Positions 41,406 through 49,400 of a stretch of DNA of 64,000 nt are shown piece after piece (the stretch's first letter is position 1; every line of letters starts with the position of its first letter). This DNA comes from Alphaproteobacteria bacterium (GTDB taxonomy: Bacteria; Pseudomonadota; Alphaproteobacteria; UBA828). The stretch is from NCBI GenBank assembly GCA_022820945.1, contig JAJEEP010000040.1, forward strand, positions 1 through 64,000, written 5' to 3'. A program made the translations under genes and the position numbers. The notes below the pieces were generated by a model. That model was not told the DNA's origin. It did not search any database and saw nothing but the letters and a program-made list of their open reading frames with translations.

Positions 41406-43291
41406 GCCCGGGCTCTCTCCAGAACCGTGACCGTGCCTTCGTTGCCGTCCACCTCGACCCGGTCGCCGGTCCGAATCGTCGCCGTAGCAAAGCCCACGCC
41501 GACCACCGCAGGCAGCCCGTATTCGCGCGAGATGATCGCGGTATGGGCCATCATGCCGCCCACGTCGGAGACCGCCGCAGCGATGCGGCCGAAGACGGTC
41601 GCCCAGCTCGGCGCCGTGATCCGGCACACCAGGATCTCGCCCTCGCTGACGCTGTAGAGGTCTTCGGAACGGGTGATGACGCGGGCCGGCCCGCTCACCT
41701 TGCCGGCGGACGCGGGCACGCCCCGCAGGACATCGCTGCTCGCGGCGGGATCGACGCCGAGCCACTCCTCGATGGTCTGCTCGGTGATGCCCCACAGCAT
41801 GATGGTGATGGGCTCGGTGACGACATCCGGCGGGGTTCCCAGCGCGGGCGGTGGCGTCCACTTGCAGAGCGAATCCCGGATGCGCCGGCGCCGCTGGACG
41901 ATGGGCCGCCAGTAGACCTCGCCGCGCGGCGGCGTGCCCGTGGCCCAGCCGATCAGCAGATCGTAGAGCGCGTCGTAGACCTCGTGGCGATGCAGGTAGA
42001 AGAGGTCCTCGCGGTCGTCGAGGAAGCCGTGCGCGACGAAGACATCCGCAAGCTCCCGCACCTTCGACCAGAAGATCGTGTGGTGCCAGTGCTCGACGTA
42101 GAAGTTGTGGTCCTCGACGTAGGGGAAGACCTTGCAGGTGAGCGCGAGCAGGCCGTCGAAGGCCTCGCGGTCCTGATCGGTGGGCAGAAGGGCGCGATAT
42201 TCCGCTGTCACCCGCTGCCGCTCCGCCAGCAGCCGCTTGAGCGGACGGCGGATGTCCTCGCCCCGCTGCAACGCCTCGACGTAGCCCCGCAGCGCAATGA
42301 AGGGCAGCCGCAGGTCGTCGATCCACACCGGGTCGGAGTGGTCGTAGCCAACGCCCGTGGAGAAGTGGAACCAGGGCTCCTTCGCCGCCTCGAAGGCTTC
42401 CAGCCATTCGGCCCCGCCGTCCGCCTCCGCCATGGCGGCCAGCAGCGCATCGGGATCGTCGTGCTGGAGGACGACGGCGGCGAGGTTCCGCTCGACCGCC
42501 AGCTCGGCCAGCTCGCGGACCTTGTCGTCGGGCCGCAGCAGCAGATTGTCGATGCCGCAGACGATCTGCGTCAGCGTGCGGTCGGTGATGCCGGGGAACG
42601 CTTGCTGGCAGAACTCGCGGAAGGTCAGGTAGGCGCCGTAGCCCAGGTTCAGCATCTCGAAATGATAGGAGCCCATCTCGAGCATGTTCTCGATCAGCCG
42701 GTTGTAGGCGCTGAGCAGGTCGTGGGAGGAGTAGACGCCGCGATGGCCGAAGACGTTCTCCTCCGGCTCCAGCTCCGGTAGCGGGCGGAACTCGATCTCG
42801 GTCAGGCGCGCGATGCAGTCCTTCGCCTTCTTGGCCCAGTTGCCGTAGATCTCGTCCCAGTTCTCGAAGTAGTGCCCGGCGCGGCGGGTGAAATGCTCGT
42901 TCCGCGCCGCGATCCGGTCGGGGTCGGTGACGCTGTTGGGGCTGACGTAGATGTAGCCGTTGACCAGGCGCTGATCGATGCCCATGGCGACCGGAATGGG
43001 CCAGACCCGGCTCGCCATCTGGCTGGCGGCCACCCACCAGTTCTCGGTCATGATGGTGTCGAAGGGATAGAGCGGTTCCGGGTTGTGCATCCCGTCGAAG
43101 AACCAGAACTTTCCCTCCTCCATCTCGCGACGCTCGTCGCTGATCAGGCAGTAGTAGGGATAAAGCTCCTCCCAGCCTTCGGCGCCGTCGGGCGTGGGCA
43201 GCTCGAAGGGGCTCTGGAAGCCCCGGTTCGGGGCAGGCGTCGTCGCCGCGGCCGCCTGTCCCGTCCCGCCGCTCTCGGGTGTGTCATTCAT
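41402..43291 (-). CDS. Phenylphosphate synthase alpha-like phosphohistidine subunit
   Basis: 629 residues, about 70 kDa, as for the Thauera alpha subunit. The C-terminus (about 535-620) is a PEP-utilising swivelling domain with SAGKVSGPARV and GGMMAHTAIISREYGLP, where His583 would carry the phosphate. The long N-terminal part (about 50-520) is rich in Trp, Tyr and His and holds the acceptor site in the family; I see no PEP/pyruvate TIM barrel, so the acceptor is not pyruvate. ATG 43291 follows GAGG by eight bases. It is the first gene of a seven-gene operon. The family's small CBS-domain gamma subunit was not found. Confidence 0.75.
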   Translation of the reverse strand: MNDTPESGGTGQAAAATTPAPNRGFQSPFELPTPDGAEGWEELYPYYCLISDERREMEEGKFWFFDGMHNPEPLYPFDTIMTENWWVAASQMASRVWPIPVAMGIDQRLVNGYIYVSPNSVTDPDRIAARNEHFTRRAGHYFENWDEIYGNWAKKAKDCIARLTEIEFRPLPELEPEENVFGHRGVYSSHDLLSAYNRLIENMLEMGSYHFEMLNLGYGAYLTFREFCQQAFPGITDRTLTQIVCGIDNLLLRPDDKVRELAELAVERNLAAVVLQHDDPDALLAAMAEADGGAEWLEAFEAAKEPWFHFSTGVGYDHSDPVWIDDLRLPFIALRGYVEALQRGEDIRRPLKRLLAERQRVTAEYRALLPTDQDREAFDGLLALTCKVFPYVEDHNFYVEHWHHTIFWSKVRELADVFVAHGFLDDREDLFYLHRHEVYDALYDLLIGWATGTPPRGEVYWRPIVQRRRRIRDSLCKWTPPPALGTPPDVVTEPITIMLWGITEQTIEEWLGVDPAASSDVLRGVPASAGKVSGPARVITRSEDLYSVSEGEILVCRITAPSWATVFGRIAAAVSDVGGMMAHTAIISREYGLPAVVGVGFATATIRTGDRVEVDGNEGTVTVLERARA

Positions 43292-43406
43292 GCGTGGCAC
43301 CTCGCGCGTGCTCTCGCCCGGCATCATGCCACGCGCGTGCCCTGCGGTTCACGCCCGTCGGGGCGGATCGTGCGCCGCCTCTCGACGCGCCACGGGTGCG
43401 CCAGCG

Positions 43407-44336
43407 CTACTCGGCTGCGGCTGCGGCCTCCTGCGGCTCCCACTCGGGGATGCGGCCGTCGTAATAGGGCATCTGCTCGACCCGCGGCGTCCACGAGCCG
43501 TTGTCGATGCACGTGCGCACGTGGCGCGCGATCTCGTCCATGGTCGCGAACCAGACGCCGCCCTTCTTCTGCAGCGCCTCGATCCACGCAGCCACGCGGC
43601 GCATCCGCGCGAGCCGGCCCGAGACGAAGGGGTGCCAGACGGTGATCAGCATGCCGCCGTTCTCGTACATCGCCTCGAACTCGGAATCGAAGACCCGCAT
43701 GGCCTCGTCCGGCGACTTGATGGTCATGGTGTAGTGGAAATCGAGGCTGTGCATGTAGTGCGGCCAGTCGTCCATGCCCCAGTGCGAGGGCAGGCAGATG
43801 ACCTCGCCCTTGGGCGTGTTCAGCACGTAGGGCACGTCGTCGCCCATCAGGCTCGCGTCATAGAGCATGCCGCGCTCGGCCAGCAGCGTCGGCGAGTGCT
43901 TGGACGCGTTGTAGAGCGGCGCACGCCAGCCGCGCGGTGCCTGGCCGGTCATGCGCTTGATCACGTCGATCTGCCGGTCGAGCCAGTATTCCTGGCGGTC
44001 GCGCGATTCGTCGTTGGGGTTCTCGTGGAGGTAGCCGTGGGCCGCGATCTCGTGCCCGCCCTCCAGGATCGCATCCACCAGGTGCGGATAACGCTCCATG
44101 CACCAGGCCGGATAGAAGAAGGTCTGCTTGATGCCGTAGTGGGCGTAGACCTTCAGGATCCGCGGGATCGCCACCTCGTCGTACTTCAGGAACGAGTTGG
44201 CCGAGAGCATGTTCTCGGCCTTGTCGGGGAAATCGAGGTGCAGGATGCTGTCGGTGTCGATGTCGAAGGTGATGGCCACGGCGCAGCGCGCACCGTCCGG
44301 CCACGGCACCGGGTTCTCGATCAGCTTGAGCGTCAT
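43407..44336 (-). CDS. Polysaccharide deacetylase (NodB) family hydrolase
   Basis: 309 residues. NodB metal-site residues are visible: Asp25 and Asp27 in TFDIDTD, His100 and His104 in AAHGYLHE, and RAPLYNASKHS near 140. Family members of this type in catabolic regions (PuuE-like) cleave amide bonds such as in allantoin rather than sugars, and no signal peptide is visible, so a cytoplasmic amidohydrolase is likely. ATG 44336 follows GGAGGG by seven bases. It is divergent from the AsnC/Lrp regulator, with palindromes between. Confidence 0.82.
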   Translation of the reverse strand: MTLKLIENPVPWPDGARCAVAITFDIDTDSILHLDFPDKAENMLSANSFLKYDEVAIPRILKVYAHYGIKQTFFYPAWCMERYPHLVDAILEGGHEIAAHGYLHENPNDESRDRQEYWLDRQIDVIKRMTGQAPRGWRAPLYNASKHSPTLLAERGMLYDASLMGDDVPYVLNTPKGEVICLPSHWGMDDWPHYMHSLDFHYTMTIKSPDEAMRVFDSEFEAMYENGGMLITVWHPFVSGRLARMRRVAAWIEALQKKGGVWFATMDEIARHVRTCIDNGSWTPRVEQMPYYDGRIPEWEPQEAAAAAE

Positions 44337-44400
44337 CGCTTCCCTCCTCGCGGCAGCCTTTGCAGCGACCTTACACGCGGCCCGGAGCGAAGCCAAGATT

Positions 44401-44437
44401 ACGAAATTCGTGAATTATTGCCCATCCGTTGACGGAT
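44401..44437. promoter_or_regulatory. Two palindromes in the deacetylase/regulator divergent promoter
   Basis: ACGAAATTCGT (44401-44411) and ATCCGTTGACGGAT (44424-44437, perfect 6-bp arms around TG) lie in an AT-richer stretch. The second contains a TTGACG that could be the -35 box of the rightward operon. Their place between a leftward enzyme gene and a rightward AsnC/Lrp-type gene fits binding by that regulator. Assigned by eye. Confidence 0.45.
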
Positions 44438-44525
44438 TTCTGATAATCGACTACAAGAGTTCGTGGAATTCGGCACGCATGGGCTTGCCCGGAATCGAAT
44501 TCCGCCGATTGCATCGGGAGGCGGC

Positions 44526-45179
44526 ATGAGCGCCTCGAAACCACCGTCGCAGACGAAGGGCAACAACCGGGGGCCTCGGCTCAGCGCGCTGACGGAGGCC
44601 GAGCCTGCGCCGGTCATGGGCCTGCGCCAGGTGGGGATGGCGGACCTGCAGGGCGATGCGGTCGCGCCTGCGTCGATTCCCCATATCGAGGGGCTCAACC
44701 GGGAGATCGTGGCCCTGCTGCAGGAGGACGGCCGCATGCCGTTCTCCACCATCGCACGCACGCTCGGCGTCTCGGAAGGGACCGTGCGCTCCCGCGTGGG
44801 CCAGATGCACAGGGCCAACCTGATCCACTTCATCACCGTGGTGAACCCGCTGGCACTGGGCTACACGGCCTGGTCGATGCTCGGCATCAAGGTCGCGCGC
44901 GGCGCCAGCGCCGACGAGGTGGCGTGCTTTTTCCGAGACCGGCCGGAGGTCGTCTACGTCATGCGCGTCGCCGCGCGCTTCGACCTGCTGGCCGAGGTGG
45001 TGTGCGGCTCGCCCGACGAGCTGCGCGACTTCCTCGACGCCCATTGCTACGGCTCGGACGACATCGCGCAGGTGGAGCCGATGATGGGGCTGGGGCTCTA
45101 CAAGAGCCTGTTCAAGTGGGACAAGCCGCTCGTCGACGGCAGCGATCGCGGCAAGGCGCCCGGGCGCAGCGGCCGATAG
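44526..45179 (+). CDS. AsnC/Lrp-family transcriptional regulator
   Basis: 217 residues. A winged helix-turn-helix (about 60-110: LNREIVALLQEDGRMPFSTIARTLGVSEGTVRSRV) is followed by an AsnC ligand-binding domain (about 115-195). The N-terminal 55 residues are an unusual basic, disordered extension. ATG 44526 follows GGGAGG; an in-frame ATG at 44463 is less likely. It heads the plus-strand operon and faces the deacetylase, so it probably controls both. Confidence 0.85.
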   Translation: MSASKPPSQTKGNNRGPRLSALTEAEPAPVMGLRQVGMADLQGDAVAPASIPHIEGLNREIVALLQEDGRMPFSTIARTLGVSEGTVRSRVGQMHRANLIHFITVVNPLALGYTAWSMLGIKVARGASADEVACFFRDRPEVVYVMRVAARFDLLAEVVCGSPDELRDFLDAHCYGSDDIAQVEPMMGLGLYKSLFKWDKPLVDGSDRGKAPGRSGR

Positions 45180-45224
45180 GGGCCGGCGCAAGTCAAGAAA
45201 CAAGAAAAGGGGAGACCACCCGCC

Positions 45225-46460
45225 ATGAGCAAGCGCCGCATCATGCCCGCCGGGCACTGGGACTGGAGCATGCCGGTCACGCTTTCCCAGGGTTGGCGGC
45301 TGGACGACCTGGTCGTGGTCGGCGGGCAGATCTCGGCGGACGAGAAGGGCCGCACGGTTGGTGGCGATCTCGAGACCCAGACCCGCAACATCATGGAGTT
45401 CATGGGTCGCGTGCTGCACGAGGCCGGCGCCGGCTTCGGCGACGTGGTGAAGCAGAACGTCTACTACGTGGTCGACGAAGCGAGCCCGCCGGCGGCCGAG
45501 ATCGTGCGCCGGATCGAGGCGGTGCAGGCCGAGTATTTCGCGGCGCCGGGCCCGGTCACGACCGAGACGCCGGTCTCCGGCCTCGCCTACGAGGGGCTGC
45601 TGCTGGAGATCGATGCCTTCGCCGTGGTGGGCGCGGACAAGCGCCCGCTCATGCCCGAGGGCCACTGGTCGCGCGGCAACGGCGACGCCTGTGTCCACGG
45701 CTGGCAGGCGGGCGACTGGGTCTTCGTCGGCGGCCAGCGCTCGCTGAACGGGGACGGCTCGCTCAGGGATGCCGGCGACATCGCGGCGCAGACCCGCAAC
45801 TGCTTCGATGCCATGGCTGGCGTCCTCGCCGAGGCCGGCGCCTCGATGGAGGACCTGCTGCGCCTCAATACCTACTACCGGCACGACAGCACGGGCACGG
45901 ACGTGACCGAGTTCTGGGAGGCGTTGACCCGGGTGCGCATGGAGCACCTGCCCAATCCGGGGCCGTCGGGGACAGGACTCCGGGTCAAGGACTTCTCCCA
46001 TCCGGGCGAGCTGATCCAGCTCGAAGGCGTCGCCCATCTCGGCCGGGAGCGCCAGCGGATCATGCCGGAAGGGCACTGGGACTGGAGCATGCCCGTGCCG
46101 TTCTCCCAGGGCTGGCGGGTCGGCAACGTCGTGTTCGCCGGCGGTCAGATCTCGGCGGACCGGAAGGGGCGGACGGTCGGGCCCGGCGATATCGCGGTGC
46201 AGACCGCCAACGTGTTCGAGAGCCTGATCGCGGTGCTGGGCGATGCCGGCGCCGAGATGAGCGACGTGGTCAAGCTCAACACCTATTACCAGTACGACGA
46301 CGGCGGCGCCTCGCCCACCGAGTACTGGGAGAAGATGACCGAGGTGCGGCGACGCTACTTCCCGCCGCTCGGGCCGGCGGCGACGGCGGTGCGCGTGGAC
46401 GGCTACGCCTTCGAGGACCTGTTGATCGAGGTCGAGGCTATCGCCGTGGTGGATGAATGA
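45225..46460 (+). CDS. Single-chain triple RidA/YjgF-domain protein
   Basis: 411 residues containing three RidA-like units at about 1-139, 140-278 and 279-411. Units 1 and 3 are nearly the same at their starts (MPAGHWDWSMP and MPEGHWDWSMP, then SQGWR and GGQISAD). Unit 2 is more diverged (MPEGHWSRGN). Normal RidA is about 130 residues and forms a homotrimer, so this chain could fold as one whole trimer. The arginine that RidA uses to bind the imine carboxylate (FPARS) is not kept: the places read GPVTT, GPSGT and GPAAT. It is therefore probably not an enamine deaminase of the RidA type. It lies 45 bp after the regulator. Confidence 0.85.
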   Translation: MSKRRIMPAGHWDWSMPVTLSQGWRLDDLVVVGGQISADEKGRTVGGDLETQTRNIMEFMGRVLHEAGAGFGDVVKQNVYYVVDEASPPAAEIVRRIEAVQAEYFAAPGPVTTETPVSGLAYEGLLLEIDAFAVVGADKRPLMPEGHWSRGNGDACVHGWQAGDWVFVGGQRSLNGDGSLRDAGDIAAQTRNCFDAMAGVLAEAGASMEDLLRLNTYYRHDSTGTDVTEFWEALTRVRMEHLPNPGPSGTGLRVKDFSHPGELIQLEGVAHLGRERQRIMPEGHWDWSMPVPFSQGWRVGNVVFAGGQISADRKGRTVGPGDIAVQTANVFESLIAVLGDAGAEMSDVVKLNTYYQYDDGGASPTEYWEKMTEVRRRYFPPLGPAATAVRVDGYAFEDLLIEVEAIAVVDE

Positions 46461-46509
46461 TGCGGGCTGTCTGCTCTGCCCACCACCGCCGGGCTCCGGG
46501 GTGACATGA

Positions 46510-47391
46510 ATGGCGCAGAGGCACGCCGGGGGCTCGCCGCCGACCGATGCGGATACGCATCAGGGCGAAGTCGCACCCGCGCCCGTCTTCAAGCCGCCCC
46601 GCCAGCCCTTCCTGGAGGTGCTCGGCTCGCTCACGCAACGGCGCACCGTGGTGCTGGGAGTCGCTGGCGTCATCATCTTCTTCGCCGTCTGGGAAGTCGC
46701 CCACTACGTCACGCCCGAAGAGAAGCAGCGCTTTCTGCCAGCCGTCGAGCAGGTGGTGGCCGAGATCGCCTATCTCTTTGCCGAGAAGAACTTCATCGCC
46801 GATGTCGGCACCAGCCTCTACCGCATCTATGCGAGCTTCTTTGTCGCCAGCCTGATCGCGGTGCCGCTCGGCGTCTTCATGGGCTGCTTCGTCAAGGCGC
46901 GCGCGCTCATCAGCCCCACCACGGGGGGCTGGCGCTATCTGCCGGCGGCCTCTTTCGCGCCGCTCCTGCTGGTATGGTTCGGGCCCACCGACTTCGCCAA
47001 GATGGCGCTGCTCTTCCTCGGCTGTTTCTTCTTTCTCGTGGCGCTGATCCTCGACAACACGCTCGCGGTCCAGCGCGAGCTGATCGAGTCCGGCCTCACC
47101 ATGGGGGCCAAGCGGCGGCAGGTGGTGGGCATCACCTTCCGGGCCGCAGCGCCCGCCATCCTCGATTCCATGCGCAACATGATCGCGGTCGCCTGGACCT
47201 ACCTGGTGATCGCCGAGATCATCGTGGCGACCGACGGCATCGGCGCGGTGATGATGCGGGCCGCGCGCTTCCTCCACGTCGACATCATGATGGGCGGCAT
47301 CCTCACCATCGGCGTGCTCGGCGTGCTGACCGACATCACGTTCCGCATCGCGAGCCGGCTGCTCTTCCCGTACCTGCGGGTCAGGCGCTAG
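46510..47391 (+). CDS. SsuC/TauC-like ABC permease
   Basis: 293 residues with a hydrophilic N-terminus (about 1-40) and about six membrane segments. The permease coupling loop ELIESGLTMGAKRRQVVGITFRA appears near 195. It belongs to the nitrate/sulfonate/taurine importer family, whose members also carry pyrimidines, aromatic acids and other small anions. The ATPase gene begins 11 bp later. Confidence 0.88.
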   Translation: MAQRHAGGSPPTDADTHQGEVAPAPVFKPPRQPFLEVLGSLTQRRTVVLGVAGVIIFFAVWEVAHYVTPEEKQRFLPAVEQVVAEIAYLFAEKNFIADVGTSLYRIYASFFVASLIAVPLGVFMGCFVKARALISPTTGGWRYLPAASFAPLLLVWFGPTDFAKMALLFLGCFFFLVALILDNTLAVQRELIESGLTMGAKRRQVVGITFRAAAPAILDSMRNMIAVAWTYLVIAEIIVATDGIGAVMMRAARFLHVDIMMGGILTIGVLGVLTDITFRIASRLLFPYLRVRR

Positions 47392-47402
47392 GAGGCGGCG
47401 GG

Positions 47403-48248
47403 ATGGCGGTCTTCGGCCTGGGAAGAACGGCGGCGGCGCAGGCGGGAGCGAATGCCCCGGTGCCGGGCACGCCCCCGTTGCGCGCCAACCGGGTCACCAA
47501 GAGCTACCTCAAGGGCAGCGTAATCGCCCTCGACGATGTCTCCTTCGACGTCCATGCCAATCAGGTCACGGCGATGATCGGCCCGTCTGGCTGCGGCAAG
47601 ACAACGATGCTCAGGCTGATGGCGGGGCTCGAATACCCCTCGCGCGGCGACGTGACCATGTTCGGCCAGCGGATCATGGGGCCGGGGCCCGAGCGCGGCA
47701 TGGTATTCCAGGCTTACACCTCGTTCCCCTGGCTCACCACGCGGTCCAACATCGAGTACGGGCTGAAGCTCCAGGGCCTCTCGAAGGCGGAGCGGCGCGA
47801 GCGCGCCGAGCACTTCCTCGAGCTGGTGCATCTGGAGGGGTTCGCCAACGCCTATCCGGCCGAGCTTTCCGGCGGCATGAAGCAGCGCGTCTCCATCGCG
47901 CGCACGCTGGCGCAGAATCCGGCGCTGCTGCTGCTGGACGAGCCCTTCGGCGCGCTCGACGCCCAGGTCACCTGGGAAATGGAGGAGATGATCATCGAGA
48001 TCATCGAGCGCGAGAACAAGACGGTGGTCGTGGTGACCCACGACATCCAGGAGGCGATCTACCTCGCCGACAGGATCATCTTCTACACACGGCAGCCGGG
48101 GCGGATCAAAGCCGACCTGCCGATGGCGTTCAAGGAAGGCCGCCGCTTTCAGAAGAAGGAGGAGATGCTCGTGCATCCGGGCTACGTGGACATGGAGCGG
48201 CGGCTCTACGCGATGATGCGCGAGGAAATCCGGGGGCGGGTCAGCTAG
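47403..48248 (+). CDS. SsuB/TauB-like ABC ATPase
   Basis: 281 residues: Walker A GPSGCGKT at 60-67, signature LSGGMKQR at 155-162 and Walker B LLLLDEP near 176-182. A 30-residue Ala/Pro-rich leader precedes the domain. It powers the permease encoded upstream. AGGAGG precedes the ATG; the open frame extends upstream to 46506, but that part lies in the permease gene and is not real. Confidence 0.9.
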   Translation: MAVFGLGRTAAAQAGANAPVPGTPPLRANRVTKSYLKGSVIALDDVSFDVHANQVTAMIGPSGCGKTTMLRLMAGLEYPSRGDVTMFGQRIMGPGPERGMVFQAYTSFPWLTTRSNIEYGLKLQGLSKAERRERAEHFLELVHLEGFANAYPAELSGGMKQRVSIARTLAQNPALLLLDEPFGALDAQVTWEMEEMIIEIIERENKTVVVVTHDIQEAIYLADRIIFYTRQPGRIKADLPMAFKEGRRFQKKEEMLVHPGYVDMERRLYAMMREEIRGRVS

Positions 48249-48290
48249 GGACCGCCTCCACGGTCAACCGGAGAAAAGGGAGAAACGAAC

Positions 48291-49331
48291 ATGCTGTGGC
48301 GAACATCCATCATGACACTGGCGGCCTGCGCGCTCGCGCTCGGCGTCGTCGGCGCCGCGAGCGCGAAGGACACCGTAAGGGTCGCGCACTTCAGCTGGCC
48401 GGGCTACGGCTTCCTCCACATCGCCAAGGCGAAGGGCATGCTGCCCGAGAACATGGACCTCGAAATCTCGATCATCGAGGACCCGGTGCAGAGCATGGGC
48501 CTGCTCGCCAGCGGCCAGCTCGACGTCGTGACCAGCACCATCGAGTTCGGCCCGATTGCGCTGGCCGAGGACATGCCGGTGAAGCTGCTCGGCCTCACCA
48601 ATCTCGGCAACGGCTCGGATCGCATCATCGTGGGCCCAGACATCAAGGAGCCGGGGGACCTGAGGGGCAAGAAGGTCGGCGTCATCGAAGGCGGGCTTTC
48701 GCAGATCTACATGGCGATCTGGCTGGAGCAGCAGGGCATCAAGTGGGACGAGGTGGAGATGGTGAACCTCTTCCCGGATGCCGCCGCAGCCGCGATGATC
48801 GCGGGTCAGCTCGACGCCGCCGAGCTCTGGGACCCCTACGGCCCGCAGGTGCTGGAGGAGCTCGCAGGCTCGCGCGAGATGAGCCATTCCGGCGAGGAAT
48901 ACTGGCTCAAGGAAGGCCTGATCGCCGACGCGATCTTCGTCTCCGACGCGTTCATCGCGGAGAGCCGCGACCTGCTGGTGGCGCTGATCAAGTCCCGCTA
49001 CGAGGCGGTCGAGTGGTGGCGCGAGAACCCCACCGAGGGCAATGAAATGATCGCCGGGATCCTGCAGTGGGGCGTGCCGGACGTGGAGCCGATCCTCGGC
49101 GGTGTGAACAACCCCGACGACGGCACCCTCTACATGTATAGTCTGGAGGAATCGGCGCAATTCTGCGGCGTTGCCGAGGGCGAGCCGCCCTTCGGCCAGC
49201 GCAACGGCCAGCTGACCGATCACTGGGAGCTCACCAACAAGTGGTGGTTGACCTTCGGCCTGATGACCGAGACGGTCGCTCCGGCGGAGGGGATCGATTG
49301 CTCGATCCTCAAGGACGCGCTCGGCGGGTAA
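48291..49331 (+). CDS. SsuA/TauA-like periplasmic substrate-binding protein
   Basis: 346 residues: signal peptide at about 1-25 (ending GAASAKD), then an NMT1/TauA-like fold (VAHFSWPGYGFLHIAKAKGMLPE, GLLASGQLDVVTSTIEFGP). It delivers the ligand to the permease pair. The C-terminal part (about 270-346), with a pair of cysteines near 295 and 338, is longer than in SsuA. It is followed 69 bp later by the diiron hydroxylase gene, so the imported compound is a candidate substrate for it. Confidence 0.88.
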   Translation: MLWRTSIMTLAACALALGVVGAASAKDTVRVAHFSWPGYGFLHIAKAKGMLPENMDLEISIIEDPVQSMGLLASGQLDVVTSTIEFGPIALAEDMPVKLLGLTNLGNGSDRIIVGPDIKEPGDLRGKKVGVIEGGLSQIYMAIWLEQQGIKWDEVEMVNLFPDAAAAAMIAGQLDAAELWDPYGPQVLEELAGSREMSHSGEEYWLKEGLIADAIFVSDAFIAESRDLLVALIKSRYEAVEWWRENPTEGNEMIAGILQWGVPDVEPILGGVNNPDDGTLYMYSLEESAQFCGVAEGEPPFGQRNGQLTDHWELTNKWWLTFGLMTETVAPAEGIDCSILKDALGG

Positions 49332-49400
49332 GGTTGGGATGCGGGCGGCGCCACCGGGGCGCTGCCCGTATCGCCCGGTACGGACCAGGGAGACGATCGA

